This document shows positions 14,860 to 24,919 of a stretch of 36,936 bases of DNA, piece after piece; position 1 is the first letter of the stretch, and every line of letters starts with the position of its first letter. The position numbers and the translations under genes were made by a program. This DNA is from Pseudomonadota bacterium (GTDB lineage Bacteria > Pseudomonadota > Alphaproteobacteria > Acetobacterales > Acetobacteraceae). Below the pieces are notes generated by a model. It saw only the letters and a program-made list of their open reading frames with translations, had not been told where the DNA came from and made no database searches. The stretch covers positions 1-36,936 of the forward strand of contig JAKAEC010000014.1 in the NCBI GenBank assembly GCA_021818425.1. Direction: 5' to 3'.

Positions 14860-16344
14860 ATGGACTCGATCGACCAACCGGCTTCCGGCTTCTCCTCACG
14901 GCTTCCACCAAGCCATATCCAGGCCGAACAGGCTCTCCTGGGCGCTCTGTTGGCCAATAACAAGGCTTATGAGCGTGTTTCCGACTTTCTAACGCCCGAG
15001 CATTTCGCCGACCCCATTCATGGCCGCATCTTCCAAGCAATTGCACGACGCTGCGAGCAGAATATGGTGGCCGACCCCATCACGCTACGCGCCGAATTGG
15101 AGCATGCCGGCACGCTAGAAGAGGTTGGCGGCACGGCCTACCTGGCGCAATTGCTCTCGGCTATGGTCGGCATCATCAATGCCGGCGATTATGGGCGGCT
15201 AATTCACGATGCTTGGCTGCGTCGCCAACTTATCGATATTGGCGAGGTTATGGTGAACGACGCCTACGCGTCGGAAGCAGATAAGAGCGGCGGCGCGCAG
15301 ATTGAAGCGGCGGAGCAAGCGCTGTTCAACCTCGCCACCAAGGGTGGCGCCGAGGGCAAGGGCATTTCCTTCCACGATGCGTTGATCGCCGCAATCAACA
15401 TGGCGGAGAAGGCGTTCCGCAACCAGGGGGCCGTTTCAGGGCTGGACACGGGCTTGCGCGACCTCAACAAACGCACCGGCGGATTGCATAAATCGGACCT
15501 AGTGATTCTGGCCGGGCGGCCAGGCATGGGCAAAACCGCATTGGCCACGAAGATCGCTTTTGGCGCAGCCAAGGCGATGCTAGCTAATGCCAGGGCTGAA
15601 AACCCGAACGCCATGGCCCGGGAATGCGTCGCCATCTTCTCGCTGGAAATGAGCGCGGATCAGCTCGCCACTCGTTTGCTAGCCGAGGAGGCTCGGGTTT
15701 CGGGTGACAAGATCCGGCGCGGTGAAATCTCCACCAGGGATTTCGACACCTTCGTGCGCGTTTCCCGTGAGATTGCGGATATTCCGCTAGTGATCGACGA
15801 TACGCCTGCTATCACGCTTTCGGCCTTACGCACACGGTGCCGCCGTTTACAGCGGACCCAGGGGCTGGGGCTGGTGATCGTCGACTATTTGCAGCTTATG
15901 CGCCCGGCGCTGGGCACTCGCCCGGAAAGCCGTGTGCTGGAAATCAGCCAGATCACCCAGGGGCTGAAGGCGATTGCCAAAGAGCTGGCAGTGCCGGTAA
16001 TCGCCCTTTCCCAACTTTCGCGTTCAGTAGAATCACGCGACGATAAGCGTCCGCAGCTTTCGGATTTACGTGAATCCGGCTCGATCGAACAGGATGCCGA
16101 TATGGTGATGTTCGTATACCGCGATGAATATTACTTGGCCCAGCGCGAGCCGAAGGTCACCAGCTTCGAACGCGACGACAAATTCCAGGAGGCGCATGAG
16201 AAATGGAAGGCGGACATGCAGACCGTCTATCAAAAGGCGGAACTGATCATCGCTAAACAGCGTCATGGCCCCACCGGCAAAATCGATCTGTTCTTCGAAG
16301 GCGAGTTCACGCGTTTCGCCGATCTCGACACATTTCATGACTGA
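14860..16344 (+). CDS. dnaB: Replicative DNA helicase DnaB
   Basis: 494 residues. The N-terminal primase-binding domain begins SHIQAEQALLGALL (residues ~18–31). The RecA-like ring domain has Walker A AGRPGMGKTA (218–227), SLEMSADQLATRLL, the Walker B region LVIVDYLQLM, and LSQLSRSVESR with LSDLRESGSIEQDADMVMF. The β2–β3 region is slightly extended, as in some relatives (LANARAENPNAMARE, then the extra EREP/KFQEAHEKWKADM near the C-terminus). It unwinds DNA ahead of the fork. The ribosome site is weak. It starts the run dnaB–alr–mlaE–mlaF; alr begins 9 bp after its stop. Confidence 0.97.
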   Translation: MDSIDQPASGFSSRLPPSHIQAEQALLGALLANNKAYERVSDFLTPEHFADPIHGRIFQAIARRCEQNMVADPITLRAELEHAGTLEEVGGTAYLAQLLSAMVGIINAGDYGRLIHDAWLRRQLIDIGEVMVNDAYASEADKSGGAQIEAAEQALFNLATKGGAEGKGISFHDALIAAINMAEKAFRNQGAVSGLDTGLRDLNKRTGGLHKSDLVILAGRPGMGKTALATKIAFGAAKAMLANARAENPNAMARECVAIFSLEMSADQLATRLLAEEARVSGDKIRRGEISTRDFDTFVRVSREIADIPLVIDDTPAITLSALRTRCRRLQRTQGLGLVIVDYLQLMRPALGTRPESRVLEISQITQGLKAIAKELAVPVIALSQLSRSVESRDDKRPQLSDLRESGSIEQDADMVMFVYRDEYYLAQREPKVTSFERDDKFQEAHEKWKADMQTVYQKAELIIAKQRHGPTGKIDLFFEGEFTRFADLDTFHD

Positions 16345-16353
16345 TCTGACGTT

Positions 16354-17424
16354 TTGACCGCCTTTCTTGATATTGATATCGGCGCCGCTGTTACAAACTG
16401 GCGCACCCTTGCAGACATGAGCGCAGGCGAGACCTCTGCTGTGGTGAAAGCCGATGCCTATGGGCTGGGGGCAGCGCAGTTGGCACCGGCGCTGGCAGCG
16501 GCCGGATGCAAAACCTTTTTCGTGGCACATCTGGCCGAAGCGGTGGAATTGCGTGCCCTTCTGCCACAAGCTCGCATTCTGGCATTGAACGGACTTCTGC
16601 CGCATGCGGCAACGGATTTCGTGGCGAACGGCATTATCCCCGTGCTGGGCTCCCTACAGGAGATCACACTCTGGCGGGCAGAGGCGCTAGAGGTTGGGCG
16701 CGCGCTACCCGCATTTTTGCATCTGGAAACGGGACTGAACCGGCTGGCGCTGCCTCCGCGCGAATTCGAGAAACTGCGCATGGATCCAACGCTGCTAGAG
16801 GGGATTACGGTGGACACGGTAATGACCCATCTTCTGGCCGCAGATACGCCGAAGGACGAGCGCAACCGACGCCAACTTCAGGATTTTCTGGCGATGGCGG
16901 CGGCATTTCCAGGGGCGAAGCGTAGCATCGCCAATTCGCCGGGCATATTTATGGGCACAGCATTCCATCTTGATCTGATCCGTCCCGGCGCGGCGATCTA
17001 CGGCCTTAACGCTAGTCCCATCCAACCGCGAAAGATGCGCCAAGTGGCAAGACTGAGCGCGCCGATTTTGCAGATACGCGATGTCAGGCTCGGGGAAACC
17101 GTTGGTTATGGCGGCAGTTGGACGGCCGAGCGCCCCAGCCGGATCGCAACCGTGGGCGTAGGCTATGCGGATGGGCTGCATCGCGCGCTTTCCAACAATG
17201 GAATAGCGTATTTTGACGATACCCCCGTTCCCCTGGTAGGCCGAGTGTCGATGGATCTTACCACCTTTGATGTCACTGATGTCCCGGCCAATACCGGCGA
17301 TCTGCTGGTACTGCTCGATTCCCGCCACGGCGCGGATGAGTTGGGTCAGGAAGCCGGAACCATAGGCTATGAAATTCTTACCTCTCTGGGGCGCCGCTAT
17401 CAGCGGCGGTATATCGGCGCATGA
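16354..17424 (+). CDS. alr: Alanine racemase
   Basis: 356 residues from a TTG at 16354. The frame is closed by a stop only four codons upstream and the first internal Met is residue 22, beyond the first β-strand, so TTG is the only sensible start. PLP enzyme making D-Ala for peptidoglycan. PLP-binding K32 lies in VVKADAYGLG; other marks are HLETGLNRLAL, NSPGIFMG, RPGAAIYGLN, catalytic Tyr in GETVGYGGSW, and VGVGYADGLHR, VGRVSMDLTTFDV. It starts 9 bp after dnaB and its stop overlaps mlaE by 4 bases. Confidence 0.95.
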   Translation: MTAFLDIDIGAAVTNWRTLADMSAGETSAVVKADAYGLGAAQLAPALAAAGCKTFFVAHLAEAVELRALLPQARILALNGLLPHAATDFVANGIIPVLGSLQEITLWRAEALEVGRALPAFLHLETGLNRLALPPREFEKLRMDPTLLEGITVDTVMTHLLAADTPKDERNRRQLQDFLAMAAAFPGAKRSIANSPGIFMGTAFHLDLIRPGAAIYGLNASPIQPRKMRQVARLSAPILQIRDVRLGETVGYGGSWTAERPSRIATVGVGYADGLHRALSNNGIAYFDDTPVPLVGRVSMDLTTFDVTDVPANTGDLLVLLDSRHGADELGQEAGTIGYEILTSLGRRYQRRYIGA

Positions 17425-18203
17425 GGCTTCTGGATGCCGTGGCCTGGCTGGGCGCGTTCGTGCTGGCGATGGTGGAATACGTCGGCGAGTTGGCAGTTTT
17501 TGCCCTCGCAGGGGTGTCTCATTTACTCCTCCCACCTTATTTCCCGCGCCAGATCGGCCGAGCCTTCATGGAGATTGGCTATTTCTCCCTGCCGGTGGTG
17601 GCGCTTACGGCACTGTTCACCGGCATGGTGCTAGCCTTGCAGTCATACACAGGCTTCTCCCGCTTCGGGGCGGAAAGCGCCATTGCTTCGGTAGTGGTAC
17701 TCTCGGTCACGCGTGAACTGGGGCCGGTGCTGGCGGGCCTCATGGTTTCCGGCCGTGCCGGTGCCGCCATGGCCGCCGAGCTTGGCACCATGCGCGTGAC
17801 GGACCAGATCGACGCGCTCTCTACACTCTCCACCGACCCGATGAAATATCTCGTCGCCCCACGCCTACTTGCCGGCACCATCGCCCTGCCGCTCCTGGTG
17901 CTGCTGGCGGATATTTTGGGCGTAATGGGCGGCTATTTGGTGGGCGTGTACAAGCTGGGCTTTTCCTCCGGAGGCTATCTCACCAGCACCTTCTCTAATC
18001 TTGAAGCGCAGGATGTGATCTCCGGCCTCATCAAGGCAGCGGTGTTCGGCTTTGTCATCGCACTCATGGGTTGCTTTAACGGCTATCGCTCACGCGGCGG
18101 CGCGCAGGGCGTGGGCGCTGCGACCACCTCGGCAGTTGTCTCGGCATCCATCCTCATCTTGGCACTGGACTATGTTCTCACCCAGGTGCTCTTCGTCAAA
18201 TGA
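17421..18203 (+). CDS. mlaE: MlaE-type permease of the phospholipid transport ABC system
   Basis: 260 residues. It has about six hydrophobic segments and family signatures: FYLP-type region SLPVVALTALFTGMVLALQ, ELGPVLAGLMVSGRAGAAMAAELGTM, ALSTLSTDPMKYLVAPRL, and the C-terminal GYRSRGGAQGVGAATT with SVSxxxxLxxDY-like end. MlaE/YrbE permeases move phospholipids between inner and outer membranes with MlaF. ATG overlaps the alr stop, and its stop overlaps mlaF, by 4 bases each. mlaD and the periplasmic components normally needed are not in this window. Confidence 0.92.
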   Translation: MRLLDAVAWLGAFVLAMVEYVGELAVFALAGVSHLLLPPYFPRQIGRAFMEIGYFSLPVVALTALFTGMVLALQSYTGFSRFGAESAIASVVVLSVTRELGPVLAGLMVSGRAGAAMAAELGTMRVTDQIDALSTLSTDPMKYLVAPRLLAGTIALPLLVLLADILGVMGGYLVGVYKLGFSSGGYLTSTFSNLEAQDVISGLIKAAVFGFVIALMGCFNGYRSRGGAQGVGAATTSAVVSASILILALDYVLTQVLFVK

Positions 18204-18970
18204 GCAAGCTGAAAATTCGCATCCGTGGCTTGAAGAAATATTTTGGTCCGAAGAAGGTGCTGGATGGTATCGACCTCGATGTTGAAACCGGCACGGGCAT
18301 GGTCGTCATCGGAGGCTCGGGCACGGGCAAATCCGTACTGCTGAAATCCATTCTCGGCCTCATCACACCAGACGAAGGCAGTATCGAGATAGACGGAATA
18401 GATGTACTGAAGGCTCCTGTCCGCGATGCACGAGCCTTGCGCCAGCAGATCGGCATGCTGTTCCAGAATGGCGCGCTATTCGACTCCCTACAGGTTTGGG
18501 AAAATGTCGCCTTCGGCTTGCTAGCCCAGAAGAAGGTGAGTCGGGTTAAGGCACGGGACGTAGCAGTGGAGGTTCTGGCCCAGGTGGGGCTCGGTGCCGA
18601 CGTGGCTCGGCTCTCTCCTTCCGAATTATCAGGGGGCATGCAGAAGCGCGTTGGCCTGGCCCGCGCTATCGCCGCACGCCCCGCGATCATGTTTTTCGAC
18701 GAACCCACCACCGGGTTGGACCCAATCATGGGGGCCGTGATCGACGAACTGATCGTAGATTGCGTGAAGAAGCTTGGCAGCACGTCCATCGCCATCACCC
18801 ACGACATGGCTTCAGCCCAGCGCATCGGCGACATGGCGGCCATGCTCTACGAAGGTCAAATCACCTGGACGGGCCCAGCGGAGGAACTTCTCACCACCAC
18901 GGACCCGGTTGTGGATCAATTTACCCATGGCCGCGCCCACGGGCCAATCAAGATGGCGCTGCGCAAGTAA
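18200..18970 (+). CDS. mlaF: MlaF-type ATPase of the phospholipid transport ABC system
   Basis: 256 residues. Walker A GGSGTGKS (38–45), Q-loop LFQNGALFDSLQVWENVAF, signature LSGGMQKRVGLARA, Walker B IMFFDEPTTGLDP, H-loop ITHDMASAQRI. The 'FQ.GALFDS..V.ENV' segment marks the MlaF group rather than sugar or peptide importers. It powers MlaE and overlaps it by 4 bases. About 100 bp follow before the lipoprotein gene; a short hairpin ATGCGC/GCGCAT (18974–18992) followed by T6 at 19007–19012 might weakly end the transcript. Confidence 0.94.
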   Translation: MSKLKIRIRGLKKYFGPKKVLDGIDLDVETGTGMVVIGGSGTGKSVLLKSILGLITPDEGSIEIDGIDVLKAPVRDARALRQQIGMLFQNGALFDSLQVWENVAFGLLAQKKVSRVKARDVAVEVLAQVGLGADVARLSPSELSGGMQKRVGLARAIAARPAIMFFDEPTTGLDPIMGAVIDELIVDCVKKLGSTSIAITHDMASAQRIGDMAAMLYEGQITWTGPAEELLTTTDPVVDQFTHGRAHGPIKMALRK

Positions 18971-19071
18971 CAAATGCGCACGCTATGCGCATGGTGCGGC
19001 GCAAAATTTTTTGCTTATTCGGCGTGACAGGCGCCGCCCCCCCAGTTAAATTACCTTGGTTTTCTTGAGCC

Positions 19072-19983
19072 ATGGACTTTGTCTTGCGTCGCCCTGCATC
19101 GCCCTATTTTCTGCTCTCCTGGCTTTCATTGCTGATCCTCGCCGGATGCCACCAGAGCTACTCCCCTAACACGTATTCAGCCGATGCTGCTCAGCAGGCC
19201 GCCCCCGTGCACCGTGGGGTCGTCATCGGCGTGCGGCAAGTCCTCATCAGTTCATCCGGCTCAATTGGAGCCGCAACCGGTGCCGCTGCAGGCGGCATCA
19301 CAGGTGCGCAATTACCTGCAACCGCCCTGGGCGCCGTGGGTGGTGCACTGGTTGGCACCCTGGGCGGTGCGGCTGCGGAAAAAGCCATCGCTGATACCAA
19401 GGGATGGGAATATATCGTCCAGGAAAGCAAAGGTCGTCTCGTTTCCGTCACGCAGACGAGCAAGACTGCACTGCCGGTCGGCACGCATGTGCTTGTGATC
19501 GACGGCGCAAAGCAGGCTCGCATCATCCGGGACTACACCGTGCAGCTTCCTGCAACGCCCGTTGCCACGACCAAACCCTCCACCAAAGAGCTTGAACCTG
19601 CATCGAACCAGCGCGGCGCGACGGCTAAAGCAAAGGCCGCGCCTGCGACATCAGCGGCGCAAAACACTACCTCCACTGCAGCAACGTCCGTTGCCTCATC
19701 CCTCCCCGCCATCCCGACGACCTCCTCCCTAGCAGCCCCAGCCATCAGCACCACCACTTCAACCACCCCCAAAAAAGTTACATCCAACCCAACCCAAGCC
19801 GCCCCGTCCTTACCCGCCGACGTGACTAACGACCCGATCCTGCAGCAGTCACAAACTTCGCCTACCGCCACGACGTTAGAGGCGTCCGCTTCTACAACAA
19901 CTGAAACCACCATCTCGGCATCATCTAACGACGGCACGTCGGGTTCCGGTGCGACGACAACTCAAGCGGCTGGACCGCAATAA
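19072..19983 (+). CDS. SlyB-like glycine-zipper lipoprotein with a long Thr/Ser/Ala tail
   Basis: 303 residues. The N-terminus is a lipoprotein signal (SWLSLLILAGC, lipidation at C26). Residues ~40–108 hold the SlyB/Pcp-like 17-kDa antigen glycine-zipper region: GVVIGVRQVLISSSG, then GAATGAAAGGITG and GAVGGALVGTLGGAAAEKA. Residues ~109–155 match the domain's β-rich end (GWEYIVQES.GRLVSVTQ…). After about 160 comes ~140 residues almost entirely Thr, Ser, Ala, Pro; relatives usually end near 150–160 residues. The tail is probably flexible and surface- or wall-spanning. It follows mlaF in the same direction and may help outer-membrane integrity. The tail's codons are more AC-rich than the neighbours. 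Confidence 0.85.
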   Translation: MDFVLRRPASPYFLLSWLSLLILAGCHQSYSPNTYSADAAQQAAPVHRGVVIGVRQVLISSSGSIGAATGAAAGGITGAQLPATALGAVGGALVGTLGGAAAEKAIADTKGWEYIVQESKGRLVSVTQTSKTALPVGTHVLVIDGAKQARIIRDYTVQLPATPVATTKPSTKELEPASNQRGATAKAKAAPATSAAQNTTSTAATSVASSLPAIPTTSSLAAPAISTTTSTTPKKVTSNPTQAAPSLPADVTNDPILQQSQTSPTATTLEASASTTTETTISASSNDGTSGSGATTTQAAGPQ

Positions 19984-20108
19984 GATTTCACGCGCTTGCC
20001 AGGAGTGGTCCGCTGCTTAGCAAGCCCCCGGAATTTAACAGGATTGATATTCCGCCCATTGGGTAATGAGATTCTTATGAAGCAGCCAAAATACAGCTAA
20101 GGGCAAGA
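19984..20108. other. Short gap before the IS remnant
   Basis: 125 bp with no gene or clear signal. The IS3-type remnant lacks its 5' part and no terminal repeat is visible here. Confidence 0.35.
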
Positions 20109-20757
20109 TCTTCCCGATATTGCGCAAGGCAGATCACGGCGTTGCTACGTGCTGCCGGATGGGAGCTGTGCGAAGACCGTTTCCAACGGGTTTGGCACGG
20201 GAAGAGCTAAGGGTTTTTCCCATAGTAGAAACAACCCAGAACCCACATCTGGCTGAACGATGGCTCCGACGTCCAACTGCGGCCAAACTGGTACAACCAC
20301 CTGTGGCCCTACAACGTCGCCTCAATCCACACACGTGGTGGCCACAAGCTGCGGTTGATCACGTTGATTGGCATGATTTGCTCCAGAGCGTCAGGCCATT
20401 CGGGTCACGAGCCTAATCTACTACCTGGGCATGCTGGAGCCCCTCACCTAGCCACCGACACGGCGGCCCAGTCAGCTCGTGATGTACCACACAGAAATAA
20501 TATTTAAGTCGGCTCGAGACTGGCTTACTATGTTACCGCGCGAGCGCTTTACATTGAATCCGGTCCATCATGAGAAACCGGATATTGCAGAAGCTTCACT
20601 AGAGAATTTGGGTGATGAACCGCTGGACACGGAAACAATCTACAACCTGTGGAAAGCGGAGATTCTCACGAAGCAATGGCACAACCACTGCAATACGCTG
20701 CGGCTACAGTTGGCTTCGGGTTATCGACCTCCCGCAGCAAGGCTCAGTCTAACATAA
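20109..20757 (+). pseudogene. Eroded IS3-type transposase (orfB 3' two-thirds)
   Basis: Reading the frame through stops gives the usual order of IS3-group integrase proteins: RQITALLRAAGWELCEDRFQ, RVWHGKS, then KQP, IWLNDGSDVQLRP, NHLWPYNV, and, in another frame at 20479–20757, the terminal ETIYNLWKAEIL… QWHNHCNTLRLQLASGYRPP. Stop codons fall at about 20208, 20223 and 20226, and a frameshift separates the two halves. The first catalytic Asp (HVWSYDF in active copies) is Asn here. The middle with the other catalytic residues is gone or unrecognisable. It is dead and marks an old insertion between the core block and the kdp operon. Confidence 0.75.
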
Positions 20758-21003
20758 TCCGCCTCAAGACAGCCCTATGATAAGCGTATCTCAATCAAAC
20801 TGGCATAATATATCCGGCAGACAAATGACGCCGGTGATTGAGAAGTAGCAAACCTTCCCGCCCAACAACTGCAAGCAGCAATCTCCACCTTAGCCGCATC
20901 AAATAGCAATAGAGTTTTATGCCGTCTTTATGCAGCAGACAGGCTTTTCTCATATAGATTTTATAAGATCCGGCGCATGGTGACGGGCAGAAAGGAGTCT
21001 GTC
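20758..21003. other. Upstream region of the kdp operon
   Basis: 246 bp, AT-richer than the flanks, without a gene. The T/A-rich stretch near 20948–20968 (CATATAGATTTTATAAG) lies where a KdpE-controlled promoter would be expected, but no exact site can be proved. AGGAG precedes the first small ORF by 6 bases. Confidence 0.4.
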
Positions 21004-21087
21004 ATGGGTGATCTTATTTCCGTATCAGCGGGAGCGATTATTTTCGCTCTGCTGCTTCTCTACGTCCCGGCTTGCGAGCGCGTGTGA
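21004..21087 (+). CDS. 27-residue membrane protein at the head of the kdp operon
   Basis: ATG 21004 with AGGAG 6 bases upstream. It is a single hydrophobic helix (ISVSAGAIIFALLLLYV) followed by a short end with Cys-Glu-Arg. Its stop shares one base with the kdpF start (TGATG). Similar tiny ORFs ending Y…C(D/E)R(L/V) precede kdpF in other bacteria as far as I recall, but they are seldom annotated. Probably a small Kdp accessory subunit; function unknown. Confidence 0.65.
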   Translation: MGDLISVSAGAIIFALLLLYVPACERV

Positions 21088-21173
21088 TGCCCGACCTTAT
21101 CGCCGGTGCCGCCATTTCTGCTCTCCTTCTCGTTTATCTCGTCTGGGCCTTGCTGCGGCCCGAGGATTTCTGA
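21087..21173 (+). CDS. kdpF: KdpF, small stabilising subunit of the Kdp K+ pump
   Basis: 28 residues: one helix and the signature ending VYLVWALLRPEDF (LLxPExF). KdpF stabilises the KdpABC complex in the membrane. It overlaps the small ORF before it by one base and ends 4 bases before kdpA. Confidence 0.9.
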   Translation: MPDLIAGAAISALLLVYLVWALLRPEDF

Positions 21174-21177
21174 TCCC

Positions 21178-22872
21178 ATGACAATACATGGTCTCCTCTA
21201 TATTGCTCTGGTATTCGCGCTGGTTTTGGGTGCTGCCTTTCCGCTTGGCCGCTATATGGCCGCCATTTTCGAAGGCCGCGTAGCTTGGCTACGCCCGCTG
21301 GAAACCGGCTTCTACCGCCTGGCCGGCATTGATGAGGCGCGCCAGATGAGTTGGCAATCGTATGCTATTGCCCTGCTGCTGCTCAGCGTCATCCACTTCA
21401 GCCTGCTCTACGCCATTTTGCGGCTGCAATACTATCTTCCCTTCAACCCGCTGCACATCGCGGGCATGTCCCCGCGCCTAGCCTTCAACACGGCGGCCAG
21501 CTTCACCACCAACACAAACTGGCAGGCTTATGTACCGGAACAGCAGATTTCCAACGGCGCGCAGATGCTGGGCCTATGCGTGCATATGTTCCTCTCCGCA
21601 GCCGCTGGCATTGCCGCTGCAGCGGCCGTTATGCGCGCCTTTACCAGTAGCGGGCTGAAGACGCTGGGCAATTTCTACACCGACCTCACGCGCATCACAC
21701 TCTATTTGCTCATCCCCATCACGCTTATTGCTGCTACTTTGCTGGTACTGGCAGGCAGCCCAGAAACCTTTGCCCAGGCCATACCGCTGCACACGTTGCA
21801 ATCAGGCATCCAGCCGCTTGCCATCGGGCCTGTGGCACTCCAAGAAGCCATCAAAGAGCTGGGCACAAATGGCGGTGGGTTCTTTAACGCCAATTCCGCA
21901 CACCCATTTGAAAATCCTAACGCCTGGACCAACCTACTCGAAACCTGGTTGATCCTGGTCATCGGCTTCTCGCTGCCCATCGCCTTCGGCCATATGGTGA
22001 AAGATAAGCCGCAGGGCCGTACCTTGATGACCGCCATGGCCATTATCCTCGCTCTTGGCTGTGTTGGCACCTATGCGGCCGAGGCCGCAGGCAACCCACA
22101 GCAAATCGCCGCGGGTGTACAGGCCAGCGGCAACTGGGAAGGCAAGGAGGTGCGCTTCGGTATTCCCGCAAGCACCACCTTCAATGTTGCCGCCACGGGT
22201 ACATCCACCGGCGCGGTAGACAGCTTTACCGACAGCTACACGCCCCTAGGCGGCGCCATTCCGATGTTTCTGATGCAGCTTGGCGAGGTTACCCCAGGTG
22301 GCGTGGGTTCGGGCTTCTACACCATCATCGTATTTGCTCTGCTCTCGGTTTTCGTGGCGGGCCTCATGGTGGGGCGCACGCCGGAGTATCTGGGCAAGAA
22401 AGTGCAGGCCAAAGAGATCAAGCTCGCTATGTTGGCAGTGTTGGTCGTGGCCATCTTCATCCTCTGCGGGGCCAGTCTTTCACTGATGACTAAATCGGGC
22501 CTTGGCTCGCTCGAAAATGCCGGACCGCATGGACTGTCCGAGATGCTCTATGGCTGGACTTCGGCAACAGAAAATAACGGCTCCGCCTTCGCGGGCCTCT
22601 CCGCCGACACACCGCTGCTCGACTATGGCTTGGGAGCCGCCATGCTGTTCGGCCGCTTCGCCTTCATGATACCCATCCTCGCCATCGCCGGGTCGCTCGC
22701 CGCCAAGCCAAAGCTTGCGGAAAGCGCCGGTACTTTCCCCACCACCGGTCTGCTTTTCACCTTCCTGCTCATCGGCGTCATCATCATCCTAGGTGGGCTG
22801 CAATTCATGCCAGCCGACACACTTGGGCCAATCGCCGAGCATTTTCTTCTCTACGCTGGAAAGAGCTTCTGA
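21178..22872 (+). CDS. kdpA: KdpA, K+-translocating subunit of the Kdp ATPase
   Basis: 564 residues from ATG 21178; the upstream part of the frame overlaps kdpF and is not used. About ten membrane segments. The four pore-loop regions of this SKT-type channel protein are visible: [43 protein letters not shown] and [11 protein letters not shown]. It binds and moves K+ while KdpB supplies energy. kdpB begins 1 base after its stop, giving tight coupling. Confidence 0.97.
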   Translation: MTIHGLLYIALVFALVLGAAFPLGRYMAAIFEGRVAWLRPLETGFYRLAGIDEARQMSWQSYAIALLLLSVIHFSLLYAILRLQYYLPFNPLHIAGMSPRLAFNTAASFTTNTNWQAYVPEQQISNGAQMLGLCVHMFLSAAAGIAAAAAVMRAFTSSGLKTLGNFYTDLTRITLYLLIPITLIAATLLVLAGSPETFAQAIPLHTLQSGIQPLAIGPVALQEAIKELGTNGGGFFNANSAHPFENPNAWTNLLETWLILVIGFSLPIAFGHMVKDKPQGRTLMTAMAIILALGCVGTYAAEAAGNPQQIAAGVQASGNWEGKEVRFGIPASTTFNVAATGTSTGAVDSFTDSYTPLGGAIPMFLMQLGEVTPGGVGSGFYTIIVFALLSVFVAGLMVGRTPEYLGKKVQAKEIKLAMLAVLVVAIFILCGASLSLMTKSGLGSLENAGPHGLSEMLYGWTSATENNGSAFAGLSADTPLLDYGLGAAMLFGRFAFMIPILAIAGSLAAKPKLAESAGTFPTTGLLFTFLLIGVIIILGGLQFMPADTLGPIAEHFLLYAGKSF

Positions 22873-22873
22873 T

Positions 22874-24907
22874 ATGTCAAAAGCTGAAACCATCTCCCTG
22901 CTCGATGCTGGCATTATCCGCCGCGCTGCGCTGGATTCACTTGCAAAGCTGAACCCGGTGACGCTAGCCCGCAACCCAGTGATCTTCGTAACGGAAATCG
23001 TTGCCGCGCTGGTCACCGCCACGGGTGTCGAGGCGCTGCTATGCAACCGCCCAGCAAGTTTCTCCATTACCATCGCCGTCTGGCTCTGGCTCACCGTCAT
23101 CTTCGCCACTTTTGCTGAGGCGGTGGCGGAGGGCCGTGGCCGCGCCCGTGCCGAAAGCCTGCGCCACGCCCGATCCGATACGACCGCGAAACTTCTTGTG
23201 GACCCGCGCGACCGCGTAATTTTCAAGCCTACCCCGGCACCGGACCTAAAATGCGGCGATGTGGTACTGGTCGAGGCGGGCGACCTCATCCCTTCAGATG
23301 GCGAGGTGATAGAGGGAGTTGCCAGCGTAAATGAAAGCGCGATAACAGGCGAATCCGCCCCTGTGGTGCGCGAGGCTGGCGGCGACCGCTCCGCTGTGAC
23401 CGGCGGTACGCTTCTAGTGTCCGACTGGCTGGTGGTGCGCGTCACCGCCGATGCCGGTGCCACTTTTCTCGACCGCATGATTGCGCTGGTGGAAGGCGCC
23501 GAGCGCCGCAAGACGCCGAATGAGATCGCGCTGAACATTCTGCTCGCGGGCCTTACGATTGTATTCCTCATCGCCGTGGTCACGCTAGTCGGCTTTGGTC
23601 AATATTCCGGCACGCGCTTTTCCATTCCGGTGCTTGCAGCTTTGCTGGTCTGCCTTATCCCCACCACCATCGGTGGCCTGCTCTCGGCCATTGGCATCGC
23701 GGGTATGGACCGGCTGGTGCGCTTTAACGTCGTTGCCACTTCAGGCCGCGCCGTAGAGGCAGCAGGCGATGTGGACGCGCTGCTGCTGGATAAAACCGGC
23801 ACGATCACCTTCGGCAACCGCATGGCCGCGGGCTTTTACCCCGTGCCGGGCGTTAATGAGCGCTCCCTGGCGGAAGCCTGTGTAATGGCCAGCCTGGGCG
23901 ATGACACACCGGAGGGGCGCTCTATCCGGTCCTTCGCGCGGGACCGTTACAATATCAGCATAACCATACCGGACGACGCTACCATTATCCCCTTCTCCGC
24001 AAATACGCGCATGTCGGGTGTGAATACGGATGGTAAATCTTACCGCAAAGGCGCGGTGGATTCCGTGCTTGCCTCCCTGGGTACCACGGCAGAACCTGCC
24101 TTTACCGAAAGCATTTCCCGCATCGCCCGCGCTGGCTCCACCCCGCTGGCTGTCGTAGCGGACGGTAAGTTGCTCGGCGCCATCGAGCTGAAAGACATCG
24201 TAAAGCCCGGCATAAAAGAACGTTTCGCGGCGCTGCGCGCGATGGGCATCCGCACGGTTATGGTCACTGGCGATAACCGCATTACCGCAGCTACCATCGC
24301 CGCTGAGGCGGGGGTGGATGATTATATTGCCGAGGCCAATCCACAGAACAAGCTTGATTATATAAGGAAAATTCAGAGCGAAGGCCGCCTTGTCGCCATG
24401 TGCGGCGACGGCACCAACGACGCGCCCGCCCTCGCCCAGGCCGATGTGGGCGTGGCGATGCAAACCGGCACCCAAGCCGCGCGTGAGGCGGGCAACATGG
24501 TTGATCTCGACAGCGATCCGACGAAGCTCATCGAGATCGTGGAAATCGGTAAGCAGTTGCTCATCACCCGCGGTGCGCTCACCACGTTCTCCATCGCCAA
24601 CGACATATCCAAATATTTCGCTATTCTACCTGCGATCTTTATCACCACCTACCCGCAGCTTGGCGCGCTCAACATCATGCGCCTCAACACACCGGAAAGC
24701 GCCATTCTCTCCGCCGTCATCTTCAACGCGCTCATCATCATGGTGTTGGTGCCGCTGGCGCTGCGTGGCGTAAAATTCCGCGCGATCGGCGCTGCCGCTT
24801 TGCTCAAGCGCAACCTGCTTATTTACGGGCTGGGCGGTATCGTAGCGCCTTTCGTGGGTATCAAGCTTATCGACATGCTCCTCGGCCTGTTCCACATCTT
24901 CTCGTAA
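22874..24907 (+). CDS. kdpB: KdpB, P-type ATPase subunit of the Kdp pump
   Basis: 677 residues from ATG 22874 (the frame stays open upstream inside kdpA). P-type ATPase motifs in order: actuator TGES (158–161, whose Ser is the inhibitory phosphorylation site known in E. coli), the transmembrane [21 protein letters not shown], phosphorylated D306 in DKTGT, KGAVD in the nucleotide-binding domain, MVTGDN, and [20 protein letters not shown]. It hydrolyses ATP to drive high-affinity K+ uptake by KdpA. kdpC follows 12 bp later. Confidence 0.98.
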   Translation: MSKAETISLLDAGIIRRAALDSLAKLNPVTLARNPVIFVTEIVAALVTATGVEALLCNRPASFSITIAVWLWLTVIFATFAEAVAEGRGRARAESLRHARSDTTAKLLVDPRDRVIFKPTPAPDLKCGDVVLVEAGDLIPSDGEVIEGVASVNESAITGESAPVVREAGGDRSAVTGGTLLVSDWLVVRVTADAGATFLDRMIALVEGAERRKTPNEIALNILLAGLTIVFLIAVVTLVGFGQYSGTRFSIPVLAALLVCLIPTTIGGLLSAIGIAGMDRLVRFNVVATSGRAVEAAGDVDALLLDKTGTITFGNRMAAGFYPVPGVNERSLAEACVMASLGDDTPEGRSIRSFARDRYNISITIPDDATIIPFSANTRMSGVNTDGKSYRKGAVDSVLASLGTTAEPAFTESISRIARAGSTPLAVVADGKLLGAIELKDIVKPGIKERFAALRAMGIRTVMVTGDNRITAATIAAEAGVDDYIAEANPQNKLDYIRKIQSEGRLVAMCGDGTNDAPALAQADVGVAMQTGTQAAREAGNMVDLDSDPTKLIEIVEIGKQLLITRGALTTFSIANDISKYFAILPAIFITTYPQLGALNIMRLNTPESAILSAVIFNALIIMVLVPLALRGVKFRAIGAAALLKRNLLIYGLGGIVAPFVGIKLIDMLLGLFHIFS

Positions 24908-24919
24908 CGGACGCAGAAA

